DNA of 64,000 nt from Bugulina stolonifera (taxonomy: Eukaryota; Bryozoa; Gymnolaemata; Cheilostomatida; Bugulidae), in assembly GCA_935421135.1 (NCBI GenBank), contig OW285187.1:10689929-10753928 (forward strand). Direction: 5' to 3'. Positions within the stretch are counted from its first letter, which is position 1. Each line of letters opens with the position of its first letter. Made by a program: the position numbers and the translations under genes. The notes under the pieces were generated by a model. That model ran no database searches. It had not been told where the DNA came from and saw nothing but the letters and a program-made list of their open reading frames with translations. Below are positions 10,251 to 21,943 of the stretch, piece after piece.

Positions 10251-13200
10251 ATGGCTACTTTGTATTACACCCCTTTCCAGGTAAGATTTGGCAACATTAC
10301 TCGATGACCAAGCTCATAATTTGACAAATTTTGTAGCTTATTTCTATTTTTATTTCTATACTGCACTTATATCAGTGGTAAAGAAGCTATACTGCACATC
10401 AATAAGGTCCATCTAAAAGTCTACACCTAACCATGTGTTCGTACACAAATATACTAGTATAAAATACCATAAAATCATATTGGTAGAGCCAAATACACAA
10501 TATTATTATCATTTGTTATGCTTTAGTAACTTATTGAGCCCTCTGCACTGTATGTACATGTGGACCAATAATTTACCATTTTATCCGTATATGTAATGTA
10601 TATGTGCATGATATTGTAATAATTTAATATTTCAAGAGCAACTGTATGTTGCAGAAGGACGAACCAGGAGATCTGCCCTCGCCAGATGCCATAGAGAACA
10701 TACTACCGGACTACAAGTATATATTCTATGACCCCAACAGGAAGAGTAGGGAGAAACCTGACAAGGGTAATAGAGAGAAACCCGCTGAGACTCCACAACC
10801 AAGCACCAGCGCTGAGGAGCCCCCACCAACACCACCAGCAGCAGCAAAACCTCCAGCAGAATCTGTGGATACTGCTACCCAGAAAGCTCAAGTCAAGAAA
10901 ACCTTAGAACAAACTCAGATGGGGTTATTAGACCATCAGGTAATAAAATGAACTCCATCTCTCTGTACAATTTCTTTATTTTAGTTTGTTTGGTTGACAT
11001 GTCTAATTATTAGTAAGTGTTAGGAATGGTATAAACCACAGTTTAAAACTACATGTATATCATATATATTCTATAGAGTATGGTGCTCATACTTGTGTAT
11101 TTCTCCACATAACCCCTTTTTATATCTACATGTAGGTGAGTAGAATATCAAGTTAAAGTCAGCACCTCTATGATGTCAGCATTTATATGAGCAGATAGTA
11201 GTTTTCCCATTTACATTTTACATTGACTAACACAAATTTCCGAGTAAAAATATTTTGTCTAGTTTTCCTTGGGATATATATTTTTCCTATGTTAGTATCG
11301 GCTGTTTATTGTGATGCAAACTTTTTTATATAAGGCTCTGGTTGGTTCTCAGTGGAAGTTTTCGCATGTTAGGCCTAATATAATATAGGTCTAATATATT
11401 AAAAATTTTATGGTGCGTTGTAGATGAGAGAGTTGGATAACTATAGACAAGCAGTACATAAAATGGGTAAGGATATCCTCATGCTCAGAGATCACATACA
11501 TGATTTGGAGGACGATAACTCTTCTCTGCGTCGACAAATCAACAGGTGCTTGTATTATAAACATGATTGTATAACTTACATGTAATTGTACAGCATAACT
11601 ATGTAAACATCAAATGCCTCAGCAGTCGAGCCAACCATTCTTCTGTGAAAAAGGAATAGGGGTTAAAAGCCTTTGAAGGGTGGGGGCCTCAAAATACGGT
11701 GACTTTGTACTTTGATAGACTATTCAACAAGTTCATTTAAAGGTGCAGCATGATAAAATGACACAAGTCAGAGTGGCTTCCTTCCCATTGGTGTTTGGGT
11801 GTTACAATGGTGTAAGGAGTTGAATCGTCTTTACTCTTTATTGATATTTGAATAATGTAGTTGTAAGAGAGATGTTTGCTGTGCACGAACACCCTAGTCC
11901 TGACCAAAAATGCAACGGCTAGCTTTTACAATATCAACCTACATAATTATTATATATGCAATGCTATGAGACAGCAACTAGAACTACATTGTATTTTACA
12001 ATATTTGCTGCCCCATATAATTCAATATGACTTTTTCAGGTTTGATGAAACGAGGAAAGAGCTAATGGCAACATCAGCAGCCGACTTTGATGCCATTGAC
12101 AAGAATGAACTAATAGTAAGATATATGACATTAAAACAAAGAGTTCAAACACAGTCCACAGAAAATACAGAACTTAAAGAAAGGATACAGAAGTTACAAG
12201 CCAAGATTGTTAAGAGGAATGAAAGAGAAGAGAAATACAATGAATTAAAAAAGGCTCACGTTATGCAGTCACAGTTTATACATAAATTACAGGTAAGCTA
12301 TTACTAGATTCTACATCATGTACATATACATACACAACACGTCTGCATTGTAATTAAAAGCTATTTCAACCCCAACTCCAAGAACATCCCCATGCAGTCT
12401 AATTTTGGTTGGTTCGCTTATTATTTGATAGGCGAAAATAAAAGGGCATAAATACAATTCAAGGAAAAAAGCTGTATTAGCAAATTTTACGTGATCTTCT
12501 CCAATTTTTCAGCATAATTGCTACAAATACCAATTTTGCAATCATACTCTTTAAGGATCGAAGGCTATATCTATACTTTTCAAGGATCTCAAGCTATATG
12601 AATTTTACTCCCCATATTTGCTGTGATTTACTAGAAACCAGTGCTGCAAAATTTTGACAGGATAAAGCCGAAAAAGTACAGCGGTTAGAGAAAGCGTGCT
12701 TACAGCAGGAGAAAGTGATTGAGAATATGGAGAAAGTTTTGAAGAGCAAGAAGTTTAATGTAGATGATGCGTCTAAAGCGATGAACGAGGAGAACCAGAG
12801 GCTACGGAACGAATTGCAGCAAACTCGGGTAACTCTATCGTTAGTTTCTCCCGGTGTAAAACATTTTCTCAGCTTTTTAGAAATTTTAATTTGGTACTTT
12901 AAAGGGTTAAAATCATCATACAGCATCACTCAGTGACAGGCACTGACGATGGAATTGATGGTGCACATACAAGGCTGCAATGGCTGCGCCAAGTGAAAAC
13001 CGAAAACAATTCAGGATAGCAAAACATTATTGAAACAATGTTGAGGGAGAGTCTTGGCACTGATGTACAGATAGCTTGTGTGTCGGCCATTGTTTTTATC
13101 AAGAGGCACATTTGCAAATATTTTAAACATGACATTTCTATGAGGTCTATTTATTAATTCATACATGGGTGTTCAGACAACAGCAATGATCTCCAACCAT

Positions 13201-13562
13201 ACCCATAGGTCAATTCATATTCAGTTGTACCATCCAACGACGTGGCTTCATTTTCTGTGACTTAATTCCCTGTTTAGGCGAATGGTACAAGTGAAGCTGA
13301 GAAACTCCAGTTATATGAACAGTTAGAGAAAGCAGAAAGTAGAGTGATTACGTTAGAGAGGACATTAGCAGACAACTCCCGAGTCTGGGCACGAGAGAGA
13401 CAAGATCTGCAGACCCGACTAAGAGAGGCGGAGCATGGATTTGCTCGTACAAACAACATGGTGTTACATGATTACCCCACCGATCCATACAGGCACCCAA
13501 ATGACTTGGGACTAGCAAGAGGCTACAGGTCTCCTAAATTAAATCCAATAAGAAAGTCATAA
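10251..13562 (+). CDS. CCDC33: CCDC33-like coiled-coil protein
   Basis: Six exons, 10251-10280, 10655-10939, 11424-11545, 12040-12292, 12661-12828 and 13278-13562, join in phase at GT-AG sites to give 380 residues. The N-terminus is short and proline-rich (residues about 50-95, with PPPTPPAAAKPP). From about residue 100 it is nearly all charged coiled coil. LDNYRQAVHKMGKDILMLRD, KIVKRNEREEKYNELKKA and QQEKVIENMEKVL match, as I recall them, conserved stretches of the C-terminal half of vertebrate CCDC33, a testis/peroxisome-associated protein of unclear molecular role. The C2 domains present upstream in vertebrate CCDC33 are absent. The first exon has its own ATG and a good GTAAGA donor, so the short form seems real. 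The gene is convergent with APPBP2. Confidence 0.82.
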
Positions 13563-14718
13563 CTCTGATAAATGATACAAGTATACATGATAGTAGTACT
13601 TGGAACTTCATAATGTATCCTATACATAATGGGTACTGCATATTACATGTATGTACTAACTGGTGAAAATACTTCATCATATAATTATTAGAACCAACCC
13701 CAATGGCATTTACGGAACTGTGAGCAATCTGCAATCGAAAGCCATTAAAATATTTTTTATATTTCTTTATAATATATAATAACGTAATAGGAAGCGTATG
13801 CTTTTTATAAATATCTTACTTTCAAAGCAGAAGAATATTTACATCCTTTGGAATTGGTTCATTAGGCTCGTTTAAGAGAATACACTAGCCCAAACACCAC
13901 TATTTTGATATTTTTTGGGTATCATTTAGTTATTATTGGATGGAGAAGAAATTGATCGCTGACTTTGACCTAGCTAGCAAGACTAGTCTATTTTTATATC
14001 ACAAAGACCTACCTATGCCTTTGTGGATCAGCATAACCAATAGTTTAGTGATGTAAGGGAAAACAACCACCAACATCCCTTTAAAGACCACCGGATTTAC
14101 TAGAACAATTTTAACCTCAATTGTTTTTATAACTGTCAATATGGTGAAGACTGTTATCAGGATTTACAACATTGCATCAATGACAGCAAAGCAACAACAG
14201 ATAGAAAACTACTTCAATCTATTGTTGTATTGGCCCTCAGGCACCACTAACAACTACCTGTTAGTAATAGTCACCTACTGCTATAACTTCCACACTACAC
14301 ACATTACAGAAAAATATATTACATGTAATTATAAATTAGTTACATTTTCAAGACGAATAGATGAGAGCGAGCTTGAGCAATGCAGCATATACCAAAAATA
14401 ATTTTTACCTGAAGCAGTACAAAATAATGACGTGTATAAGCTTCAGAAAAGAGAAGCTAAGAATGTAATAATTTCAGCTTGCAACTCTTTTCTCCTTCAG
14501 GAAGAGAAAGGCTGAGAAAATAGAGAGAGCAACTCACTAACTAATCGCTAATCAATGTCCATGTAGATAGATATACTTTAGATAAAAATCATCTTGTTTA
14601 GTTAAAGCTGAGACTAATACTGTACAAAACGGAGTTTATATAAAATTACAGAGTAGAAATTAGCACCGGGAAAAATTGCATGGAGATCTTGATATCTGTT
14701 AGTGAGCCTACAGCACCT
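13563..14718. other. Convergent intergenic region, nothing coding seen
   Basis: This lies between the 3' ends of CCDC33 and APPBP2. A variant poly(A) hexamer ATTAAA at 13744-13749 (+) could serve CCDC33. A weak hairpin, pairing GCAACTC near 14483 with GAGAGAGCAAC near 14524, resembles the recurring GTTGTC hairpins. An 86-codon reading frame at 14141-14401 has no recognisable features and is treated as chance. Confidence 0.45.
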
Positions 14719-17700
14719 CTAGGTACTAACTGCAGTCAACTCTCCACTAGTGATACTGTAAAGCACAGACTCCTCTATTGATATATGAGGGTATAGCTGG
14801 TGTACATACTCTACTAATGAATTGACACCAGTTACTAGCTTAGCCTCAGGCCTGCTGTCATTGTCTAGATAATCGAGGGGGCTACCAGATGCTTCTTCCT
14901 CCGTCTCCGTCTGTCGAATGTCTGTCCATGTTTGTAACTCTCTGTCATAGTAATCAACTTCATCAAACATCATCCGTTGTTCATACAGGTTAATCAAACC
15001 TTGATAGTCGTACTGAAGACCTCTGAACCCTTTTCCAAATAATTTTATTGCTACAACAGAATAAACTGAGCCTTTTACTAAACAGAATTTCTGGAAAATT
15101 TGACAAAGTCTTCACTCATTTAACTTTAGCCCCATTACAACTCAGGTAGTTAGTACACACTCTGTACTATAGACTCTAAATGTATACTCACTCTCTACAT
15201 GACTATATGAGCACACACAGCACACACATGACTAGATGTGTACATTTAGACATCAAGTACTCACTTAGTTCCACAGATTTCTTGTACAATGCTTCTGCCT
15301 CCTCATATTTCTGCATATCATAGTTATAAAGGGAGGCCAGGTGACCGATGCTAAGGGCAACTTCGTAGTCATCTTCTCCTAGTAATTCTGTTTTAATATC
15401 TATTGCTTTCTTGTGAAATTCCTCAGCTTCCTGTCCAAATATTTTCAAATTTCTCAACGCCACTAGTAGGTCTAATGCAGGTAATACATGGAAATAAGCA
15501 AACAGTTGTGGATAATGAGACCTTCGAGTAGTTCTCTACTAATTGATACAAATGGTTAGTGGTTACATAGCTTACGAAACAGTGTAGTGTAAGGAGCTAA
15601 CCTGGAACTGTGAAAGGGTCTGATTCAGTCTACCAAGGTTGCCATAGTGTTTAGCTGTCTGTACATTCTCTTCACCAAATGCTTTGATAGCCAGATCAAG
15701 GGATTCAAGGTGCAGTTCAAGCGCTTCTAGTAAATGTTCCTTCGCCTGTTTGTCGTCCACCAAGTCTATTGCTATCTCTTCCAGTATTAGAGCTGATGTT
15801 ATAAAAAGTACACAAGTTTTAAGTTATACAAAATAAACGGTGTATCATAGTAATGATGACATAGTATAGGTGTTGGTGGCTGAATGGTCTAGCGCTAGTC
15901 ACTTTGGTCTCGCAGCAAGTTATCTGCAAGAATGTGGGTTCGAGTCCCGCCAATGACCAGGAGGTTTGGGGTTTTTCCTCAGAACATATCGGACTATAAT
16001 AATATCTAGCTCTAGGAGCCATGTTGGTTCCTCGATTAGCTTTGCTATTGGGCAGCCACGTTAAAGAATTGAGCTTGGGACCACGAATATTATTATTAAG
16101 TGTCTTAGCCATACATCTGATTAACAGTTGTAGTACTAAATCAGGCCATTTCAGTGACTCAGGTTGCAGTCCTGCCAACCACTACCAAGGTTTAGCCCAA
16201 AGACAGGCAATCTCTGTACAATGCATTCCAACTCTACTTCTAACATCTGCGGATGACTCAAATACTATAAGCTACAGTGGCTATCCAATGGTTAACTCAA
16301 AATGAAACAGTTTTCAATGAACAAAGTCTTGGGAGAGGAAAGTAAACAGAAGACAGAACTGGATACCTCTCACTCTGTTAGATGATCCAAGGAGAAGATG
16401 ATCCCTGGGTAGTGATTCCTTTAATATATTACCAGCTGTAGTAGCATGATCACTGTAACAACCATAACATTGAGTACACAATAAATACCACAATAGTATT
16501 GTCAGAGTTATCATATCTTATTCTATCAGGAATAGACAACTCTTATTATTGCATGTATAATATAAAGTAGTATGACTGTATAATACAACTTTCAATATAC
16601 AATGTATTATAAAAAACAACTAGAATGGTTTTTGCTAAATAGAGGTCACATAATTGCTTCCTAATTTACAGCACATGAGGGTGTAAGCACATGTTTTGTA
16701 ATGTAATGTACTTCTGTATAGCATCTAAATCTGCACAACCACCTGCAATTACTTGCGTATGCTACACTTACATGGCAGTTTCAAAATTGCCACTGTTATA
16801 TTCGTTTACGTATAAGGAGTACGCCAGATCCTCATGAGCAATACCAACTTGTAAATTTTTCCCTTTAAACACATTCTTTCTTATCTCCAGTGCTTTCTAC
16901 AACCAACAAAACTGTAGTTATACAGTGATCATAACAGAACTACTATTTCTAAGCGGTGATGACAATGATCTCTTAGGTACCTACTGCCTGAAGACTAACA
17001 AGAGCAAGTAGTAATCAATGCTAAGCTATGGATTATAACAAGAAATTGTTCTCTCGTATTTTGCTTTCTTTTTCCCCTTTCAATCTGATTAGGAGAGTAA
17101 ACTTATTCTGTCAGATGGTACAGGCAATGAACAAACTTTTTTCCAGAAAAGCAATCTTACAAAGCCCTGAACTAATGCCGAGCAAACAGAGGATTCTATT
17201 TTAATATATTACACAGAGGTAATGATAATACACAAGGTATGTATGAATAGGCTAAGTTCCTACCTGATACACATAAACTGCAGATGAGACTTGGTCAATA
17301 TTCAGCAGGTAGAACCCGTAATCAATTAGAGTGTCGGCGTACTTGAGATGATTTCCTCCAAAACAGTCACTGAAATATTAAATGCATTCTTTCTCTTTGG
17401 TTCAAAATATTATTTTCGGGAATAAAACAATATAAAGCAGGAACTACACTAAAACGAAAAAATATTAACCCACGATTAATACAAAATGATTTGAATGTAT
17501 TTATTAAGCAGTATTAGCCACTTTATGTGGAGCTTCGTGGAAAGCTGTGAGCTGTACTAGCCGACTCTTTTGAAAGAGACGCTACCAGATAGAGTTACAT
17601 TCCAGCACACCAAGAGGCATCCAGTATTTTATATTCTGATCTGAACCGGTTCAGCAAATGCAGGGTAAAAGCTTCCTAAAGAAATGCCATGGCCCAAGGC

Positions 17701-20700
17701 CCACAGCCGGAATGTGGTCTATGTGCTCTACCAACCGAGCTACCTACACATCCTGAAGTTCTGTAAAATCGTTTTCTGTCTGGCCGAAAAATTTGGCTTG
17801 AAAGTATAGCTATAACACTAAAACTAATTTTAACCTGAGCCTCATTCACAAAATACCAACCCCCCCCCAACTAATCTTAAATAAGTAACAAGGTTTTAAG
17901 GTTACACTAATAACTTATAAGGGCAGAGTTAGAAACTAAGTAACAAAAACCTACCATCCACCATTCAGTATAATATACTCATACTATAATAAGATTAGAA
18001 AATTTAAACTGTGCCGCCAGACCAGCCAATCTGGAAAACAGCCATATAGAAACATACACCCTAAATACTACCTCTGATTGGTATATCTGTGGTACACTAT
18101 ATGTAGAATCAGCAGTGGTAATATTGAGAGTGTAAAGTTTAAGCCATACATACTATGCTAGCTTGACTGCCTGTAGTATTAGACGTTTAGCCAGCTTAAA
18201 TTCCCTTCTCACTACACAGCCCTTAGAGCAGAACTTTAGAACATGGATGACAGCAGAGACAGGGAGCCCAGGCTTGCTCAGCTCATTCAGTGCATAGAAA
18301 CAGTGCTTGAAAGCCTACAATTATACATATTATAATATCATTGCGCATATCAATAATGTACAATTACACATACATGTATAATGTCAATGATGTACAGTAT
18401 AGTACAGTATAATGCAAGTGTAGCATTTTCTACTACCTAGTTTTTTAAAGATCATTTCTGTAGTGTCTTGAAATATGTGCAAATGGTCTCAGCTAAGTGC
18501 ATATAATATTCAGCTAAGTTCGTGTCCAACATACGGTGTATCTAATGGGACAAGTGACCATCATAATAGTGACCTGGGTATCACTAGATAGTTTTAAGGT
18601 AGGTGCTGTAACTGGTGATATAAGTGTGATATATGATATACACGTGTAAGTATGATATTGGTGTGATATTGATGTGATATATGATATTGGTGTGATATTA
18701 GGTATGATATTGATGTCATATAAGTATGATCTTTTGCTGCTGTTTCAAATGCAATTTAATTCATAATACGTAACATGTTGCTGTGTGTATTATAGAAAAA
18801 TTTATTGAGTATCAGCTGTTTACCTTAAAAATGGAGAGCTAAAATAAAACACTTTTTAAAACAGATATCAGTTAAATGTGCACAAACCAATTAACACTGA
18901 GCTAATATAGTCAATAATAACTACTTCAACTACTTACAGAATCATAGCGACTTTCAGCAAATAGTATAGCGGAAATCTCTGTGTATATCACTGCTTTATT
19001 ATAGTTCTCCCCTGATTCATCAGACAGCTCCCGTAACATGTCACGTATGCAATCCACCATTGCAGTAGCCTTAGTGTAGCAGCAATTGGCAACCTGTGCT
19101 CTTAAAATCCTATATAAGGAGATATTGTGAAAATTATAATAAAAACTATCAAGTGCATAAACAAGTTTTTAATCAATAATTTAGGAACAATTTCAGACTA
19201 CTACTCCTATATGAGCACATTACTGCGATTACATTACATTAATTTGAAAGTAAAATGACTACATGGCCAAAGAGAGCAAAAAGAAAGAGATCACTCCGGC
19301 CAAAAACTGTCTCTCCCCTGCCTCCAAGTGCGGTACGGATTAGGTAAGGAGTTGTGCTACTTTATGTACAAATCCGCTATGATGATTGGCGTTACCCGGA
19401 CCAATAATACGCGCTTCCTTACAACAGGCTCAAATAAACCCTCTATTTGCATCAAAGAGATATCAATACAGAATCCTAAATATAACAATCATTAAGCTGT
19501 GATTACAGTCCAACAGCTATTTAAAAACTCAGCAGATGGATAGCAGGAAAACTGATCGTGAAACATATTTGGGCGTATTTGGTGAGACAGGGTATTATCA
19601 TTGAGTGATCCCGCTTTTCTTTTACTCTCTTTGGTCATGTAGTCACTTTACTTTTAAATTAATGTAATGTAATCGCAGTAATGTGCTCAAGTAGTAGTAG
19701 TAGTATGAAATGCATGAGATACGATCGACTGCATGAGAACCTCACTTTTCACAACATTGCATTGCTGTTATGATAGACGGTTCAGCCGACCGTCTTTGAA
19801 TGAGTTGAAGTGCTGCAGTGTATGTCAGTTCCGCAAGATGAAATGATCCAGCTTCTAATAGGAAATCCCCTGAAACACACAAAGAATAATTAACTATGAA
19901 GATAACCAGTTGAGTGTTTAGCTATTCTAAAGTCTAAGCCTTCACGGGCAACAAGAGCGCAACTCATCGTAAAGAAGCTCACATTTGATGGTACAACATT
20001 GTGATATACATTCAGTTAGATTGTAGAGAAATGACTGTGTCTATGTGACTGTGTAGATGAGACCATGTAAATGTGATTATGTTGAATTTAACTTTTACCA
20101 AAGTCCAAACGAAAATTTATACGTGTGCCATCTCCCTCTTTGCCTACATGTACATCTTTGGGCACGCTTAGCATGCGCAGAACAATGCGATCCTTCTTGT
20201 GATCTATCAAACATTGAAACTCGGCATGGAACCTTTGCCTGAAAAAAAAGGAATTGCCAATATTTTACTCAAAAGACAAAAATTTAAAGGCATAATTAGC
20301 AGCGTCATAAAAAGTTGTAACATACATTCTTAAAACACAATACATTAAAAATTGAAATGGCATGGATAGTTTCTACTTATACATATATACATGTATATAT
20401 TCATAAAACCTACCTGTCTGTACGTAGCAAGAGTTTCAGATTCTCAGTCTTGCAAATTTCGTCACCAAGCCATTCAAGGTTTCCATCCTCGAAGAGCTAT
20501 AAAAAACATTAGACTAATAACACAATTTATTTTACTTATTATAACCACAACTAAACCAACAAGAATCTCTTTCTTTTCATACCTGGTATATGATGTCTGC
20601 GCGTAAATGCTGGGGAAGAATACTTTGATATTTCTGACAGAGAGGGTCTGTTTTCAAGTTCTTTGCCACTGCTCTTAAAGCTAAAACATAGAGCTGCTCC

Positions 20701-20855
20701 ATTCTAAGCTCACCAGTCCTCCCTGAAAGATGTGTGGACTTTTGAAAAATCAGTTTAGATGCTAGAAAGCATGTGTATGTTGGGTGTGTATATAATACAA
20801 ACAAAATACACATATTGCACATGGAAACTGGACTAATGCCTATCTTACAGGTCAT
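14719..20855 (-). CDS. APPBP2: Amyloid protein-binding protein 2 (TPR substrate receptor)
   Basis: Thirteen minus-strand exons: 20849-20855, 20583-20722, 20414-20496, 20099-20238, 19746-19869, 18938-19109, 18154-18314, 17264-17369, 16772-16896, 16367-16452, 15602-15792, 15265-15430 and 14719-15050. All phases agree, giving 610 residues (human is about 585). The product aligns along its length with APPBP2, for example YADTLIDYGFYLLN, AHEDLAYS, TAKHYGNLGRLNQ, and EVALSIGHLASLYNYDM followed by GLQYDYQGLINLY. Tetratricopeptide repeats fill the C-terminal two thirds. APPBP2 is a substrate receptor for CUL2-elongin ubiquitin ligase, recognising C-terminal degrons, and also binds the amyloid precursor tail. 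The first coding exon holds only 7 nt (ATG ACC T); the resulting N-terminus has the same spacing to the conserved region as the human start. Confidence 0.95.
15868..16270 (+). mobile_element. tRNA-derived SINE in an APPBP2 intron
   Basis: A box TGGCTGAATGG (15877-15887) and B box GGTTCGAGTCC (15937-15947) give a class II tRNA-like head. It runs into a body containing CAGCCACGTTAAAG, a phrase common in SINE bodies. The element lies antisense to APPBP2 in the intron between exons 10 and 11. The 3' end is approximate and no clean target duplication was found. Its reading frames on both strands are not genes. Confidence 0.65.
17694..17750 (-). mobile_element. Degenerate tRNA-derived SINE head
   Basis: The minus strand reads TAGCTCGGTTGGTAGAGCAC (complement of about 17723-17742), a good tRNA D-arm and A box. 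No B box follows at tRNA spacing, so this is a truncated or decayed tRNA-derived element in an APPBP2 intron rather than a tRNA gene. Confidence 0.45.
19212..19689. repeat. Long imperfect palindrome (478 bp) enclosing a TIR element
   Basis: Inverted arms of about 85 bases (19212-19294 and 19603-19689) start TGAGCACATTACTGCGATTA and end at the inner part of the TIR element at 19268-19633. The arms extend well beyond that element's own CAAAG termini. The homologous copy at 7276-7653 does not share the outer parts. The structure sits in the APPBP2 intron between exons 5 and 6. Confidence 0.7.
19268..19633. mobile_element. Second, diverged copy of the CAAAG TIR element
   Basis: In inverted orientation this matches 7276-7653. 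Both share ACTCAATGATAA near one end followed by ACCAAATACGCCCAA, and CGGCCAAAAACTGTC versus GGGCCAAAAACTGTC plus GAGTTGTGCTAC near the other. The termini are CAAAGAGAG...CTCTCTTTG. No transposase frame is present. It is nested in a longer palindrome, so a target-site duplication cannot be read. Confidence 0.7.
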
Positions 20856-21943
20856 GCAAACACCATCCTAATAATAGGTAGTACAGTCTAATTCGGCCCT
20901 TTATTCATCCAACCAAATCAAGTTCATTGATGCCTGGTAGTCTTCCAAACTATTGAACTTGAAATAAGGTCTTGATATTAAAAGCAAAACTTAAGTTCAC
21001 TAGTATTTAGTCCAAATAAAATATCTATAGGTCTACCCTATAATTATTCTATTAAAGCACTATGCTAAACTAAATATTAAATGTAATTGATAATGCTGGT
21101 CATTCTGAAGAAGTCTAGCAGAAGGAAAAGATTTACAACTATTTCAAAACAAAATAATTTTATAGTATAACTAAAATAATATAAATACATATCAAATAAA
21201 CAAAATTAAAATGACATAAAAATAAATAATATATTATAAAATACATAATTATAATTATAAAAATCAAATGGCCAAATAATATAATTAATACATGTAATAA
21301 TATAATTATAATAATAATTATAATTTATAATAATAATAATAGTTAGCATGATTAATATAATAAAAATGATAACTACTTATATGATTTTTTTAGAACCACA
21401 ATCTCATATAAATATTTATATCTATTAAATTATAAAAAATCTATATTTATCATGATGATGGTCTGATGTTTAATTGTCATGTGAATGAAAATTATAAAAA
21501 TAAAAATATTTATATTAATTTAATGATTATAACAGTTAGCTAGTCTTGGAACTAAATAAAATAAAGATTTCTTAAATTTAAATTTTTAAATTTTGTATCT
21601 ATAATATTACACTATCAATGTTAGTCTGGTTATTTAATAATAAACGTAATAAAATACATAGCAAATTACTATTGGAGCAATCTTAATTTTCAGAATTTGA
21701 CAAAATAAAATAAGCCTTGACATAGCAATTGCAAAAATAGTTTTATCGAAAACGAATTTGTGCGGCGTCTATAGTTTTAGCCCGTATCATGCTGTAAAAG
21801 CACGCGCCGAAACTCCGCTATTCCATTAACCGGAAATCTTTGTCTAATAATTATTTTTCAATCAGTGGCTTGTAACTTCTTCAGTCGACTGTAGTGTCTC
21901 TGCTGTGGCATAACTACTACCTATTGCTACGTTGCAATAAACT
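20856..21943. other. Head-to-head promoter region of APPBP2 and CDIPT
   Basis: About 1.1 kb separates the two divergent start codons. The middle (about 21060-21700) is extremely AT-rich with TAAAATAATATA-type runs, while 21740-21943 next to CDIPT is less AT-rich and includes CG dinucleotides. It may hold a shared bidirectional promoter. No specific motif can be assigned. Confidence 0.5.

Noticed and set aside
10632..10891. Minus-strand frames over the second CCDC33 exon
   Set aside because: Shadows of the coding exon on the opposite strand.
15877..15947. Functional tRNA gene
   Set aside because: A and B boxes are present, but the tRNA-like part runs into a SINE body. The same reasoning applies to 632-686, 1452-1524 and 50724-50777.
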